Shown in pieces: positions 16,916 through 24,175 of a stretch of 64,000 nucleotides of DNA. The number at the start of each line of letters is the position of its first letter. Position 1 is the stretch's first letter. The stretch is from JAHEME01 sp034435035. Its GTDB lineage: Bacteria; Chloroflexota; Anaerolineae; Aggregatilineales; UBA3940. A program made the translations under genes and the position numbers. Location of the stretch: NCBI GenBank assembly GCA_034435035.1, contig DAOTXW010000023.1:155661-219660 (forward strand), in the 5' to 3' direction. The notes below the pieces were generated by a model. That model was not told the origin of the DNA. It saw only the letters and a list, made by a program, of their open reading frames with translations, and did not search any database.

Positions 16916-18436
16916 ATGGCGATCCCACCTATCTCTCTGGTAGCCATGATCTTCAGCGCCGCCAGCCTTATCGTCGCACTGGCGATGGCTTTTCTGGTGC
17001 TCTGGCAGGCGCCGCGTGAGCCCGATAATCAGTTGATGTCCGCCTACATGCTCACCGTTGTATTCTGGGGCTCCAGCGCCTTCCTCATGCGGTTTGTGGC
17101 GCTTGGCGGGCAGAACCCAACTATCTTCTTCTACGGCGTGGCCCTGGGGATCGGATTTGCAGGGCTTCTGCTGTTCGCCGTTGTGTCGCACTATGCCGAT
17201 CTGTGGCGGCGCTGGTGGGTGCTGGCCCTGATGATCAGCGGGCTGGTCTATTACCTGTTGATGATCCCGCAGTTATTTGCCGGTAATCTGTATACCGGAA
17301 TAACCCTATCTGCCCAGGGGCGTCTCGACTATTCCTTCAAACCCCCGGGATACGTGACGTTTGGCGTCTCTTACCTTTATTATATAGCAACGCTCATCAC
17401 GCTCTGGCGGAACCGGAAGAGCCGTGCCGGCAACCTGCTGCCAGGAGGCGTGATCATCAGCCTGGGCGTGCTGACTTCTATCATCCCTGCGCTGGCGCAA
17501 TACTCCCTGGCGATCAGCAGCGCCGCCATTGCCAGCATCCTGTTTGCCGGTGCTATTCTCCGTGAGCATCTCTTCAACCCTATGGCTCGCCTCAACGAAG
17601 AGCTGGCCAACGCCAACCAGCAGCTCCGCCAGCTTACCGAAGACCTGCGGTTGGCCAATGTCCAGATCACGGAAGTCAGCCGGCTGAAGTCCCATTTCCT
17701 GGCGAACATGAGCCACGAGCTGCGCACCCCGCTGAACAGCATAATCGGCTACACGGAGATGCTGATCGAAGGAGTATACGGGGAGCTTAACGACAAACAG
17801 CGCGATCGCATGGACCGGGTCATGCGCAATGGGCAGCATCTGCTGCAGCTGATCAACGATATCCTCGACCTGTCCAAGATTGAAGCAGGGCGCATGGAGC
17901 TTGACATAGAAGCCGTTGATCTGGCAGCAGTCATTGAGGAATGCCTCGCAACATTTGAACCTATGGCTCAGAAGAAGGGGGTGCAGGTCGCGCGCCATCT
18001 GACCGCCAGCCTGCCACCGATACTGGCAGACCGCGGCCGCGCAGCACAGGTGCTCATGAACCTGGTTAGCAACGCAGTGAAGTTCACGCAGGCAGGCACG
18101 GTGACCGTCCGTGCAGAACCTGTTACCCTCAGCCAGGCCGCTGCACTACCGGTCAGCGTGGACGGGGCAGCGGGCCCCTGGTTACTGCTTACGGTGCAAG
18201 ACACCGGGATCGGCATCGAGCCTGAAAATCAGGCCTTGATTTTCGATGAGTTTCGTCAGGCGGACAGCTCGCCCTCCCGTGAATACGAGGGCACAGGGCT
18301 GGGGTTGGCGATCACGCGCAGGCTGGTGGAAATGATGAACGGCCAGATATGGCTAAGCAGCACCCCGGGTGAGGGGAGCACTTTCTTTGTGCTGCTGCCG
18401 TTGGTAACACAACCAGCCCCGCCTGGCTCGCCCTAG
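16916..18436 (+). CDS. Membrane sensor histidine kinase with 7-helix N-terminal region
   Basis: A 506-residue kinase. The first 225 residues hold about seven hydrophobic helices (starting LVAMIFSAASLIVALAMAFLVLW), the layout of the 7TM sensor region of histidine kinases. A short coiled linker leads to the HisKA domain with phospho-acceptor His267 in FLANMSHELRTPLN. The HATPase domain follows with N box NLVSNAVKF, G1 DTGIGIEPENQ, F box FDEFRQAD and G2 GTGLGLAI. All catalytic boxes look intact. It begins 14 bases after ppa and is followed by two receiver genes on the same strand, the likely phosphotransfer partners. Confidence 0.92.
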   Translation: MAIPPISLVAMIFSAASLIVALAMAFLVLWQAPREPDNQLMSAYMLTVVFWGSSAFLMRFVALGGQNPTIFFYGVALGIGFAGLLLFAVVSHYADLWRRWWVLALMISGLVYYLLMIPQLFAGNLYTGITLSAQGRLDYSFKPPGYVTFGVSYLYYIATLITLWRNRKSRAGNLLPGGVIISLGVLTSIIPALAQYSLAISSAAIASILFAGAILREHLFNPMARLNEELANANQQLRQLTEDLRLANVQITEVSRLKSHFLANMSHELRTPLNSIIGYTEMLIEGVYGELNDKQRDRMDRVMRNGQHLLQLINDILDLSKIEAGRMELDIEAVDLAAVIEECLATFEPMAQKKGVQVARHLTASLPPILADRGRAAQVLMNLVSNAVKFTQAGTVTVRAEPVTLSQAAALPVSVDGAAGPWLLLTVQDTGIGIEPENQALIFDEFRQADSSPSREYEGTGLGLAITRRLVEMMNGQIWLSSTPGEGSTFFVLLPLVTQPAPPGSP

Positions 18437-18465
18437 GCAGCGGAGGCCTTCTACGCAAGTTAGGA

Positions 18466-18471
18466 TATAAT
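18466..18471 (+). promoter_or_regulatory. -10 element ahead of the response-regulator genes
   Basis: TATAAT, 42 bases before the preferred start of the receiver gene and 30 bases after the kinase stop. No good -35 is seen, so this could be an internal promoter or chance. Confidence 0.35.
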
Positions 18472-18507
18472 CTTCCTGCAGGGTGCGGGGTTGCGATGGG
18501 AGACAGC

Positions 18508-18894
18508 ATGGCCGAAGACCGTCCTTTCATCCTCGTCGTCGAAGACAATGCGGATAATCGCACACTCATCAAAGATGTGCTGGATGCATTGGGATACGAC
18601 ACTGTAGAGGCGCTGGATGGGATCGAGGGAGTGGAGCTGGCACGCAGCAAAAAACCGGCCTTGATACTGATGGATCTCTCGCTCCCCAGGAAAGATGGCT
18701 GGGAGGCTGCCCGTGAAATCAAAGCCGATCCCCAGATGAAGAGTACACCCATTATCGCGCTGACCGCGCACGCCATGGTCGGCGACCGCGAACGGGCGCT
18801 GCAGGCCGGCTGCGATGATTACGTTTCAAAACCCATCAACCTTGTCGAGCTCAGTCAGAAGATCAAGACGTACCTGGGCAGTACCGGTCAGTGA
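18508..18894 (+). CDS. Single-domain response regulator (DivK-like)
   Basis: A stand-alone receiver of about 128 residues. ATG 18508 has GGAG five bases upstream; ATG 18496 would add four residues. Acidic pocket Glu12/Asp13, phospho-acceptor Asp56 in LILMDLSLP, Thr in ALTAHAM and Lys in YVSKPIN are all present. There is no output domain, so it acts by protein contact, as DivK or CheY do. The sequence (GWEAAREIKADPQMKSTPIIALTAHAMVGDRERAL) is closest in style to DivK-type receivers. It lies between the histidine kinase and the receiver-cyclase. Confidence 0.92.
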   Translation: MAEDRPFILVVEDNADNRTLIKDVLDALGYDTVEALDGIEGVELARSKKPALILMDLSLPRKDGWEAAREIKADPQMKSTPIIALTAHAMVGDRERALQAGCDDYVSKPINLVELSQKIKTYLGSTGQ

Positions 18895-18935
18895 GATCTT
18901 TCCAAGCAGCGATCGCGCCCTGAGGGCAGGCAGCC

Positions 18936-19979
18936 GTGAAAGTCCTGGTCATTGAGGATAACCCCGACAGCCGCCGGCTGGTCACTGAGATGTTGGGGAT
19001 CGAAGGGTATGAGATCATCTCGTCCGGCGATGGCGCCAAAGGGCTGGAAATGGCACGCCAGCAGCTGCCTGACCTGATCATCCTGGATGTGAACCTTCCG
19101 ACGTTGAGCGGCTTCGAAGTCTGCGAGCGGCTCAAAGCTGACCCCGATATGGTTAATATCCCGGTGCTGATGCTCACGGCCCTCTCAGAAATTGATGACC
19201 GGGTGCAGGGCCTTGGTCTGGGCGCCGAAGATTACCTCACAAAACCCTTCAATCCACGCGAACTGCTGGCCCGAGTGGATGCGCGCCTGCGGGCAAAAGC
19301 TGCTTCCGACGAGCTGCGAGCCACACGCGATCGTCTGCTCACCACCTTTGAACACTATGTCTCCCCGGCGGTCGTGGATCAGATCCTGAAGGATCCGTCC
19401 CGGGTAGCCCTGACAGGTCACCTGCACCAGGTCACTGCATTCTTCGCCGACCTCGAGGGCTTCACGACGCTTTCCGAGCGCGTTGAACCTGCCAGGCTGT
19501 TCGCGGTGCTGAACGGCTACCTGTCCCTTGTGGCCGATGCCGTCATTGAAAACCATGGGACCCTCGACAAATTCCTCGGCGATGGGGTCATGGCGATCTT
19601 CAACGCCCCGCTCCCGCAGCCTGATCACGCGCTGCGCGCAGTGTGCGCCGCGATGCAAGCCCAGAAGGAAGTGGCAGGCTATCAGGCGACGCTGCCCGCC
19701 GATATGCGTCTCAACTTTCGGATCGGTATCCATTCCGGTGACGCCATCGTGGGCAATGTAGGCACGGCTCGCCTGCGCAACTACACAGCGATCGGCGACA
19801 CCATCAACACGGCGGCACGGCTGGAAGAGAGCGGCCAGGGAGGCCAGGTGCTGATCAGCGAGGCCACCTACCGCCTGACCGGCTCACAGGTTCAAGCGCG
19901 CTCGCTGGGCCCTCGTCTGCTCCGGGGGCGTGAGACCCCGATCGTGGTTTATGAGGTCCTGGGGGTGGATACGCCATGA
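18936..19979 (+). CDS. Receiver domain fused to class III adenylate/guanylate cyclase
   Basis: A 347-residue two-domain protein. The receiver (1-120) has Glu7/Asp8, phospho-acceptor Asp51 in LIILDVNLP and Lys in YLTKPFN. A coiled linker and TFEHYVSPAVVDQIL lead to the cyclase domain (about 160-340). Metal-binding aspartates are Asp172 (FFADLEGFTTLSE) and Asp216 (DKFLGDGVMAIF), with Lys212 as the adenine-contacting position. NYTAIGDTINTAARLEE carries the Thr that marks class IIIb enzymes, and the transition-state Asn/Arg are present. It should make cAMP under control of phosphorylation by a kinase such as the one at 16916. Its end overlaps the next gene by four bases. Confidence 0.92.
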   Translation: MKVLVIEDNPDSRRLVTEMLGIEGYEIISSGDGAKGLEMARQQLPDLIILDVNLPTLSGFEVCERLKADPDMVNIPVLMLTALSEIDDRVQGLGLGAEDYLTKPFNPRELLARVDARLRAKAASDELRATRDRLLTTFEHYVSPAVVDQILKDPSRVALTGHLHQVTAFFADLEGFTTLSERVEPARLFAVLNGYLSLVADAVIENHGTLDKFLGDGVMAIFNAPLPQPDHALRAVCAAMQAQKEVAGYQATLPADMRLNFRIGIHSGDAIVGNVGTARLRNYTAIGDTINTAARLEESGQGGQVLISEATYRLTGSQVQARSLGPRLLRGRETPIVVYEVLGVDTP

Positions 19980-21118
19980 GCGGTTTGCAGGTGCTTTTAG
20001 TCACCGATGCACCCGAGATGGCTGCCGATCTGGCGCGCCTGATCGATGCTGCCGGCGGCACTCCGATCGCCGCACAGGAGTCTGCCCCGCCACCGCCCTG
20101 CGACATCGTGGTCATCGACCTCACACGCACCCGTTTCAGCCCCTTCGCGGGTTTGCAGGCCCAGCGCCGCATGGGCTGCAACGCTCCCGCTATTCTGTTT
20201 GCCCCCCGGCTGACCGATCAAATGGCCACCGAACTGTTCGATCTGAACATCCGCGACTTCGTACTTCGGCCCGTTGAAGACGAGGAGGCGATCCGACGCA
20301 TCAGCAGCTTTGCACAGGGCATCCAGCAGGAGCGGCAGCACGTTGCATCCAGCCAAAGCCTTCAGCAGGCAGAGATGCTGCTTTCCCGCCGCATCGAGGA
20401 GCTGGCTGCTTTATCCCGCATCGGGCGCGCTATCGCCAGCCTGTCCGATGTGGATCAAATCCTGTCCCATATCGTCGATGCAGGAGTCTACCTGGCACAC
20501 GCTGAGGAAGGCGCGATGTTCCTCGTAGACAAAGCCAGTGGGCAGCTGCTGCTGCGTGCCGAGAAGGGCCTGGGAGCCCGTCAGGCAGAGGCGATCAGAC
20601 GCCCTTCCACCGACTCGGACGCGATGGAAGTTCTCCGCACCGGCAAACCCATCCTGAGAAGCGGGGACAGCGAGCATAAAGTCAAGACGGGATTCCTGGT
20701 ACGGAGCCTGGTCAATGTGCCCGTTATCATCGGCCAGCAGGTCGTTGGCGTGTTGGCGGTCTACCACCACGGAGCACGCTCGTTCGAGGCTGGCGATCAG
20801 GCTATCCTCAGCAATCTGGCGGACTATGCCGCGATCGCCCTTGAGCGCCTGCGCCTGCTCGACTCCGCCCGGGCTGAGCTTGACCAGGCCCTCAAGGCTT
20901 CACGCGAAGTTGGGCGGCATGCTGCCACTCTCACCGCACCGATTGAAGGCATGGAGTCGCTGATTAACACCTTGCTGGACGGCAGCCTGGGCCCGCTCAA
21001 TGAAGCCCAGCGAACGACTATCAGCCGCATTCGGCAGGCAGCGGAGCGGCTCAAGGAAATCCGGGAACTCATCGATCACGCTCTGGCAGCAGACTCCACG
21101 CCTTCCCCGCAAGTATGA
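19976..21118 (+). CDS. Degenerate receiver-GAF-DHp signalling protein
   Basis: A 380-residue protein built like a hybrid sensor but lacking catalytic parts. Residues 1-115 form a receiver fold with the phospho-acceptor Asp possibly kept (DIVVIDL), but the acidic pocket is weak (LLVTDAPE) and the Lys is Arg (FVLRPV). A coiled segment leads to a GAF domain (about 140-295; LSRIGRAIASLSDVDQIL...VNVPVIIGQQVVGVLAVYH). The C-terminus aligns with a HisKA dimerisation helix pair (LLDGSLGPLNEAQRTTISRIRQAAERL), but the usual SHELRTP is replaced by AATLTAP, so the phospho-His is gone. No ATPase domain follows. It is probably a regulatory scaffold or ligand sensor for the neighbouring system, with four-base overlaps on both sides. 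Confidence 0.85.
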   Translation: MSGLQVLLVTDAPEMAADLARLIDAAGGTPIAAQESAPPPPCDIVVIDLTRTRFSPFAGLQAQRRMGCNAPAILFAPRLTDQMATELFDLNIRDFVLRPVEDEEAIRRISSFAQGIQQERQHVASSQSLQQAEMLLSRRIEELAALSRIGRAIASLSDVDQILSHIVDAGVYLAHAEEGAMFLVDKASGQLLLRAEKGLGARQAEAIRRPSTDSDAMEVLRTGKPILRSGDSEHKVKTGFLVRSLVNVPVIIGQQVVGVLAVYHHGARSFEAGDQAILSNLADYAAIALERLRLLDSARAELDQALKASREVGRHAATLTAPIEGMESLINTLLDGSLGPLNEAQRTTISRIRQAAERLKEIRELIDHALAADSTPSPQV

Positions 21119-22206
21119 CTGCATCCCTCCCGATGGGCCGGTATGGCAGAGCAGCGCTCTGTGCTGCGCTGCTCACCGCCTGCGCCGCTCCAGCCGCACC
21201 GCCCGCACCGACCCCTGTCACAGCGACGCCCACGCCGCCCGCTCCCGATATTGAGGCCGCTTTCTCCCTCCCTGACCCATTCAGCCGGCGCACCCGGGTT
21301 CTGGAGGCCGTTGACGTGTTCCTGCGCACCCGGGCGCGTGAGATGGACGATGCCGCAGCCTCGGCAGCTCTGACCCGGGCAGCTTTTGACTCACAGCGTA
21401 TCACACTGGCCGATCCCGGATTCGTGCGGCGTCAGGGCGACCTCGCCGTGGTGGGCCTGCCAGACGGCCTCGGGCTGTACTGGTATGATCTCAGCAGCGC
21501 GGCGCCCCTCCTGATCAGCGAGTGGACTATCGGGCTGTCCGCCGTGGAAGTAGCCTGGCAGCCAGACGCCGCCGGGGTGACTTTCACGACCCTGGGCAAT
21601 GAGGGTCTGCTGACTGCGCATTATGCGCTCATGGTCAGGCGAGATAACCGCTGGCATATCGCCTGGCTCAGTGATGATCAACCGGACTGGTGGCTCAATG
21701 CCGCACAGGCTCAGGTGACCGTAACCCCCGATCTGTCCGGCGTGACGGTCATTGGGCCGGCCCGCGATACAACCCTGAGCTTTGCCGAGGGGCCGGGACA
21801 TCCGGCGCGGCTCTTTCGCATGGAATGGCAGCGCACGGCTGACAGCTACACGCCCTCGCTGCCCGGATCGGCCTTCAACTCGCGGCAGGAATGGGCGTGG
21901 GCCGCCGCCGAGCCCTCTCCATACACAACGCTGGTCGAATTCATTGAGCGCCTGCAGCGGAACGACCGGGCAGGCGCCGGCAGGCTGGCCGCCAATATCG
22001 GTGTGGTGCCCGCTGCTTCCTCCTTCGGCTTGTACTTGATCGACCGACCCTACGAAGTCATACTCTACGAGCAGGACGTGATCGTCTTTCGCGGTCGTCA
22101 GGGGACTTTTGCCGCGCGCTTCATCCCGCCCGGGGAAGGCAGCAGGCACTGGCTGATCACGACGATTGAACCCACCGGGACGCTGGCTGAAACGGTGACC
22201 CCTTGA
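21115..22206 (+). CDS. Exported lipoprotein of unknown function
   Basis: A 363-residue protein with a short signal sequence ending in a lipobox (ALLTAC-A, Cys near residue 23) and then a Pro/Thr-rich linker typical of surface lipoproteins. The body has alternating Trp-rich beta segments (GLGLYWYDLSSAAPLLISEWTIG, HIAWLSDDQPDWWLNAAQAQVTV) but no motif I recognise; a beta-propeller or sandwich is possible. ATG overlaps the previous TGA (ATGA), which couples it to the signalling genes. Whether it senses something for that pathway cannot be told from sequence. Confidence 0.7.
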   Translation: MTASLPMGRYGRAALCAALLTACAAPAAPPAPTPVTATPTPPAPDIEAAFSLPDPFSRRTRVLEAVDVFLRTRAREMDDAAASAALTRAAFDSQRITLADPGFVRRQGDLAVVGLPDGLGLYWYDLSSAAPLLISEWTIGLSAVEVAWQPDAAGVTFTTLGNEGLLTAHYALMVRRDNRWHIAWLSDDQPDWWLNAAQAQVTVTPDLSGVTVIGPARDTTLSFAEGPGHPARLFRMEWQRTADSYTPSLPGSAFNSRQEWAWAAAEPSPYTTLVEFIERLQRNDRAGAGRLAANIGVVPAASSFGLYLIDRPYEVILYEQDVIVFRGRQGTFAARFIPPGEGSRHWLITTIEPTGTLAETVTP

Positions 22207-22211
22207 GATCA

Positions 22212-22952
22212 ATGCAGCTCTTACACCTGGGTCTCATTGACTATCAGGCTGCCTGGAGCCTCCAGCGGACGCTGGCGGACGCCCGATCCCGCGGCCTCGT
22301 TGATGATCTCCTGCTGACACTGGAACATCCTCACACCTACACGCTTGGACGATCGGCTCGCCGCGAGCATCTGCTGCTCACTGAGCGCGACTGCGCAGCA
22401 CGCGGCATTGCCGTCATCGATGTCGACCGCGGCGGGGATATCACCTATCACGGGCCCGGGCAGCTGGTGGCATATCCGATCTGCTATCTGGGTGAGCCTG
22501 ATGCCACCGGCAGACTGCTCAAGGCTGACTACATCGGTTACATCCGCCGGTTGGAAGAGGTGCTGATCCGCACAGTCGCTTATTACGGCATCCAGGCTCA
22601 CCGCGAACCCGGGCTGACCGGGGTATGGGTCAACACGCCGGCGGGTCTCCTCAAGATCGCTGCTATCGGGGTGCGCGTCAACGCGCGTGGGGTCAGCACG
22701 CATGGCGTCGCGCTGAACCTGACCACCGATCTCGCCTACTTCGACGGTATCATTCCCTGCGGCATCCAGGACAAAGGGGTCACCTCGATCGCGGCGCTTA
22801 CCGGCAACCAGGATATTCCGATCGACACAGCCGCCGAGCGCTTCGCGGCGGAGTTTTGCCGGGTCTTTGGCTGCTCCTTGACGACAGCTCGCCCGGCAGC
22901 TGTGCTGGCTGCCGCCGGCATCCCGGAGGCCGAATGGCCCGCTGCGCGGTGA
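22212..22952 (+). CDS. lipB: Lipoyl(octanoyl) transferase
   Basis: Octanoyl-ACP:protein N-octanoyltransferase, the first step of lipoate attachment to 2-oxoacid dehydrogenase and glycine-cleavage proteins. 246 aa from ATG 22212; a TTG at 22203 is less likely. Conserved features are DRGGDITYHGPGQLVAYP (His80), LLKIAAIGVR (Lys148) and the thioester-forming Cys183 in IIPCGIQDKGVTS. No lipA is in the window. Its 3' end overlaps the next HAD gene by 19 bases, an unusually long overlap in this series. Confidence 0.95.
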   Translation: MQLLHLGLIDYQAAWSLQRTLADARSRGLVDDLLLTLEHPHTYTLGRSARREHLLLTERDCAARGIAVIDVDRGGDITYHGPGQLVAYPICYLGEPDATGRLLKADYIGYIRRLEEVLIRTVAYYGIQAHREPGLTGVWVNTPAGLLKIAAIGVRVNARGVSTHGVALNLTTDLAYFDGIIPCGIQDKGVTSIAALTGNQDIPIDTAAERFAAEFCRVFGCSLTTARPAAVLAAAGIPEAEWPAAR

Positions 22953-23548
22953 TCTGGGACTGGGGAGGGGTCCTGATGCGGACCGAGGACTACCGGCCTC
23001 GCCATGCCTGGGATGCGCGCCTGGGCCTGCCCCCGGGTTCGGTGGAACGCGTGGTGCACGGCATCCCTGAATGGGAGCAGGCGCAGCTCGGGCGGCTGCC
23101 CCCGGATTCCTACTGGGGAGCCGTGGCAAAGGCGCTCGGCCTTTCTCCGCCCGAACTGGCTGACCTGCAGGCTGACTTCTACCGGGGCGATCGGCCTGAC
23201 GCGCGCCTGCTGTCACTCATTGAAAGGCTGCGTGCGCAGGGGTGTACAACCGTCCTGCTCAGCAATAACATCCTGCCGCTTCGGGATGAAATGGAGACTC
23301 TGGGGATAGGCGCGTTGTTTGACGCCATCGTCATTTCAGCGCAGATAGGGGTCATGAAGCCGCATCCGGACGCCTATCGGGCGGCCCTGGCTGCTGCCGG
23401 AGTGAAACCGGGCCAGGCCATCCTGATCGATGACTCCGACGCTAATATTAAAGGGGCCGCTGCGGTTGGGCTGGATGCTGTGCTGTTCTATCCGGATATG
23501 GCCCTTGAGCCACTTCTACATTCCTGGGTGGAGGCAAACCGGGGATGA
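22934..23548 (+). CDS. HAD-superfamily hydrolase, subfamily IA (copy 1)
   Basis: A 204-residue HAD phosphatase. ATG 22934 gives the motif-I start ARCAVIWDWGGVL at the N-terminus; longer frames upstream lie inside lipB. Motif I is D-x-G-G-V, the form seen in YihX-like and epoxide-hydrolase-N-terminal-like enzymes. Motif II is VLLSNN, motif III MKPHPD and motif IV ILIDDSDANIKGA, so all four are intact. A helical cap lies between I and II. The substrate is unknown. It is followed at once (ATGA overlap) by a second HAD gene. Confidence 0.87.
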   Translation: MARCAVIWDWGGVLMRTEDYRPRHAWDARLGLPPGSVERVVHGIPEWEQAQLGRLPPDSYWGAVAKALGLSPPELADLQADFYRGDRPDARLLSLIERLRAQGCTTVLLSNNILPLRDEMETLGIGALFDAIVISAQIGVMKPHPDAYRAALAAAGVKPGQAILIDDSDANIKGAAAVGLDAVLFYPDMALEPLLHSWVEANRG

Positions 23549-24174
23549 ATAAACCGGACGCCATCATCTTCGATTATGGCAACGTGATTGAGGGGCCGCT
23601 TGATGAGGCCGCCTTCGCTGCCGATCTGAGCGCGCTGGCCAGCCAGCATGGCTTCCCGAATGGCGGGGCGCTGTGGCAGCATCTGTTTGTCTCCAAAGCC
23701 TGGGAGGAGGCAAAGCGTGGGCAGATCCCCCGATCCGTTTTCTGGGAGCGGCAGCTTGCCGCGCTGGGGATCTACGATGAGGCAGGCCGCTACGCGTTCA
23801 AACGCAGCCTCTTCCGCAGCCGGGGCATTCGGCCCGATATGCTGGCGCTGCTGCACGAGCTGCGCCAGCGCTGCCGGCTGGCCGTGTTGAGCAACACAGC
23901 CAGAAAGGGCTTCGCTGACTACCTCCGTGACGTGCGCGGCCTGGGTGGATTGTTCGAGATCATGGTCAGTTCCGCTGAAGAAGGGCTTGCCAAACCCGAC
24001 CCCGCGATCTTCCACCTGACGCTGAGCAGGCTTGACCTGCAGCCTCATCAGGCCCTTTTCGTTGACGACCTGGCCCGCAATACTCAGGCTGCTGAAGCGA
24101 TCGGCCTGCGCTCGATCACCTACCGATCCGTAGAAGCGCTGCGCCTTGCGCTGGCCGAATACGGGGTGCTGTAG
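23545..24174 (+). CDS. HAD-superfamily hydrolase, subfamily IA (copy 2)
   Basis: A 209-residue paralogue-like neighbour of the previous gene. Motif I is IIFDYGNVIEGP, motif II LAVLSNTARKG, motif III LAKPDPAIF and motif IV ALFVDDLARNTQAAEA. The DxGNV form of motif I is again the YihX-like type, usually acting on sugar phosphates. The two HAD proteins are only distantly alike, so a recent tandem duplication is not indicated. The start overlaps the stop of copy 1 by four bases, and the hyuA ATG follows its stop after one base. Confidence 0.87.
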   Translation: MNKPDAIIFDYGNVIEGPLDEAAFAADLSALASQHGFPNGGALWQHLFVSKAWEEAKRGQIPRSVFWERQLAALGIYDEAGRYAFKRSLFRSRGIRPDMLALLHELRQRCRLAVLSNTARKGFADYLRDVRGLGGLFEIMVSSAEEGLAKPDPAIFHLTLSRLDLQPHQALFVDDLARNTQAAEAIGLRSITYRSVEALRLALAEYGVL

Positions 24175-24175
24175 C

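Noticed and set aside
22934..24174. Recent duplication of the two HAD genes
   Set aside because: Outside the four motifs the proteins show little identity, so they are not a recent tandem copy.
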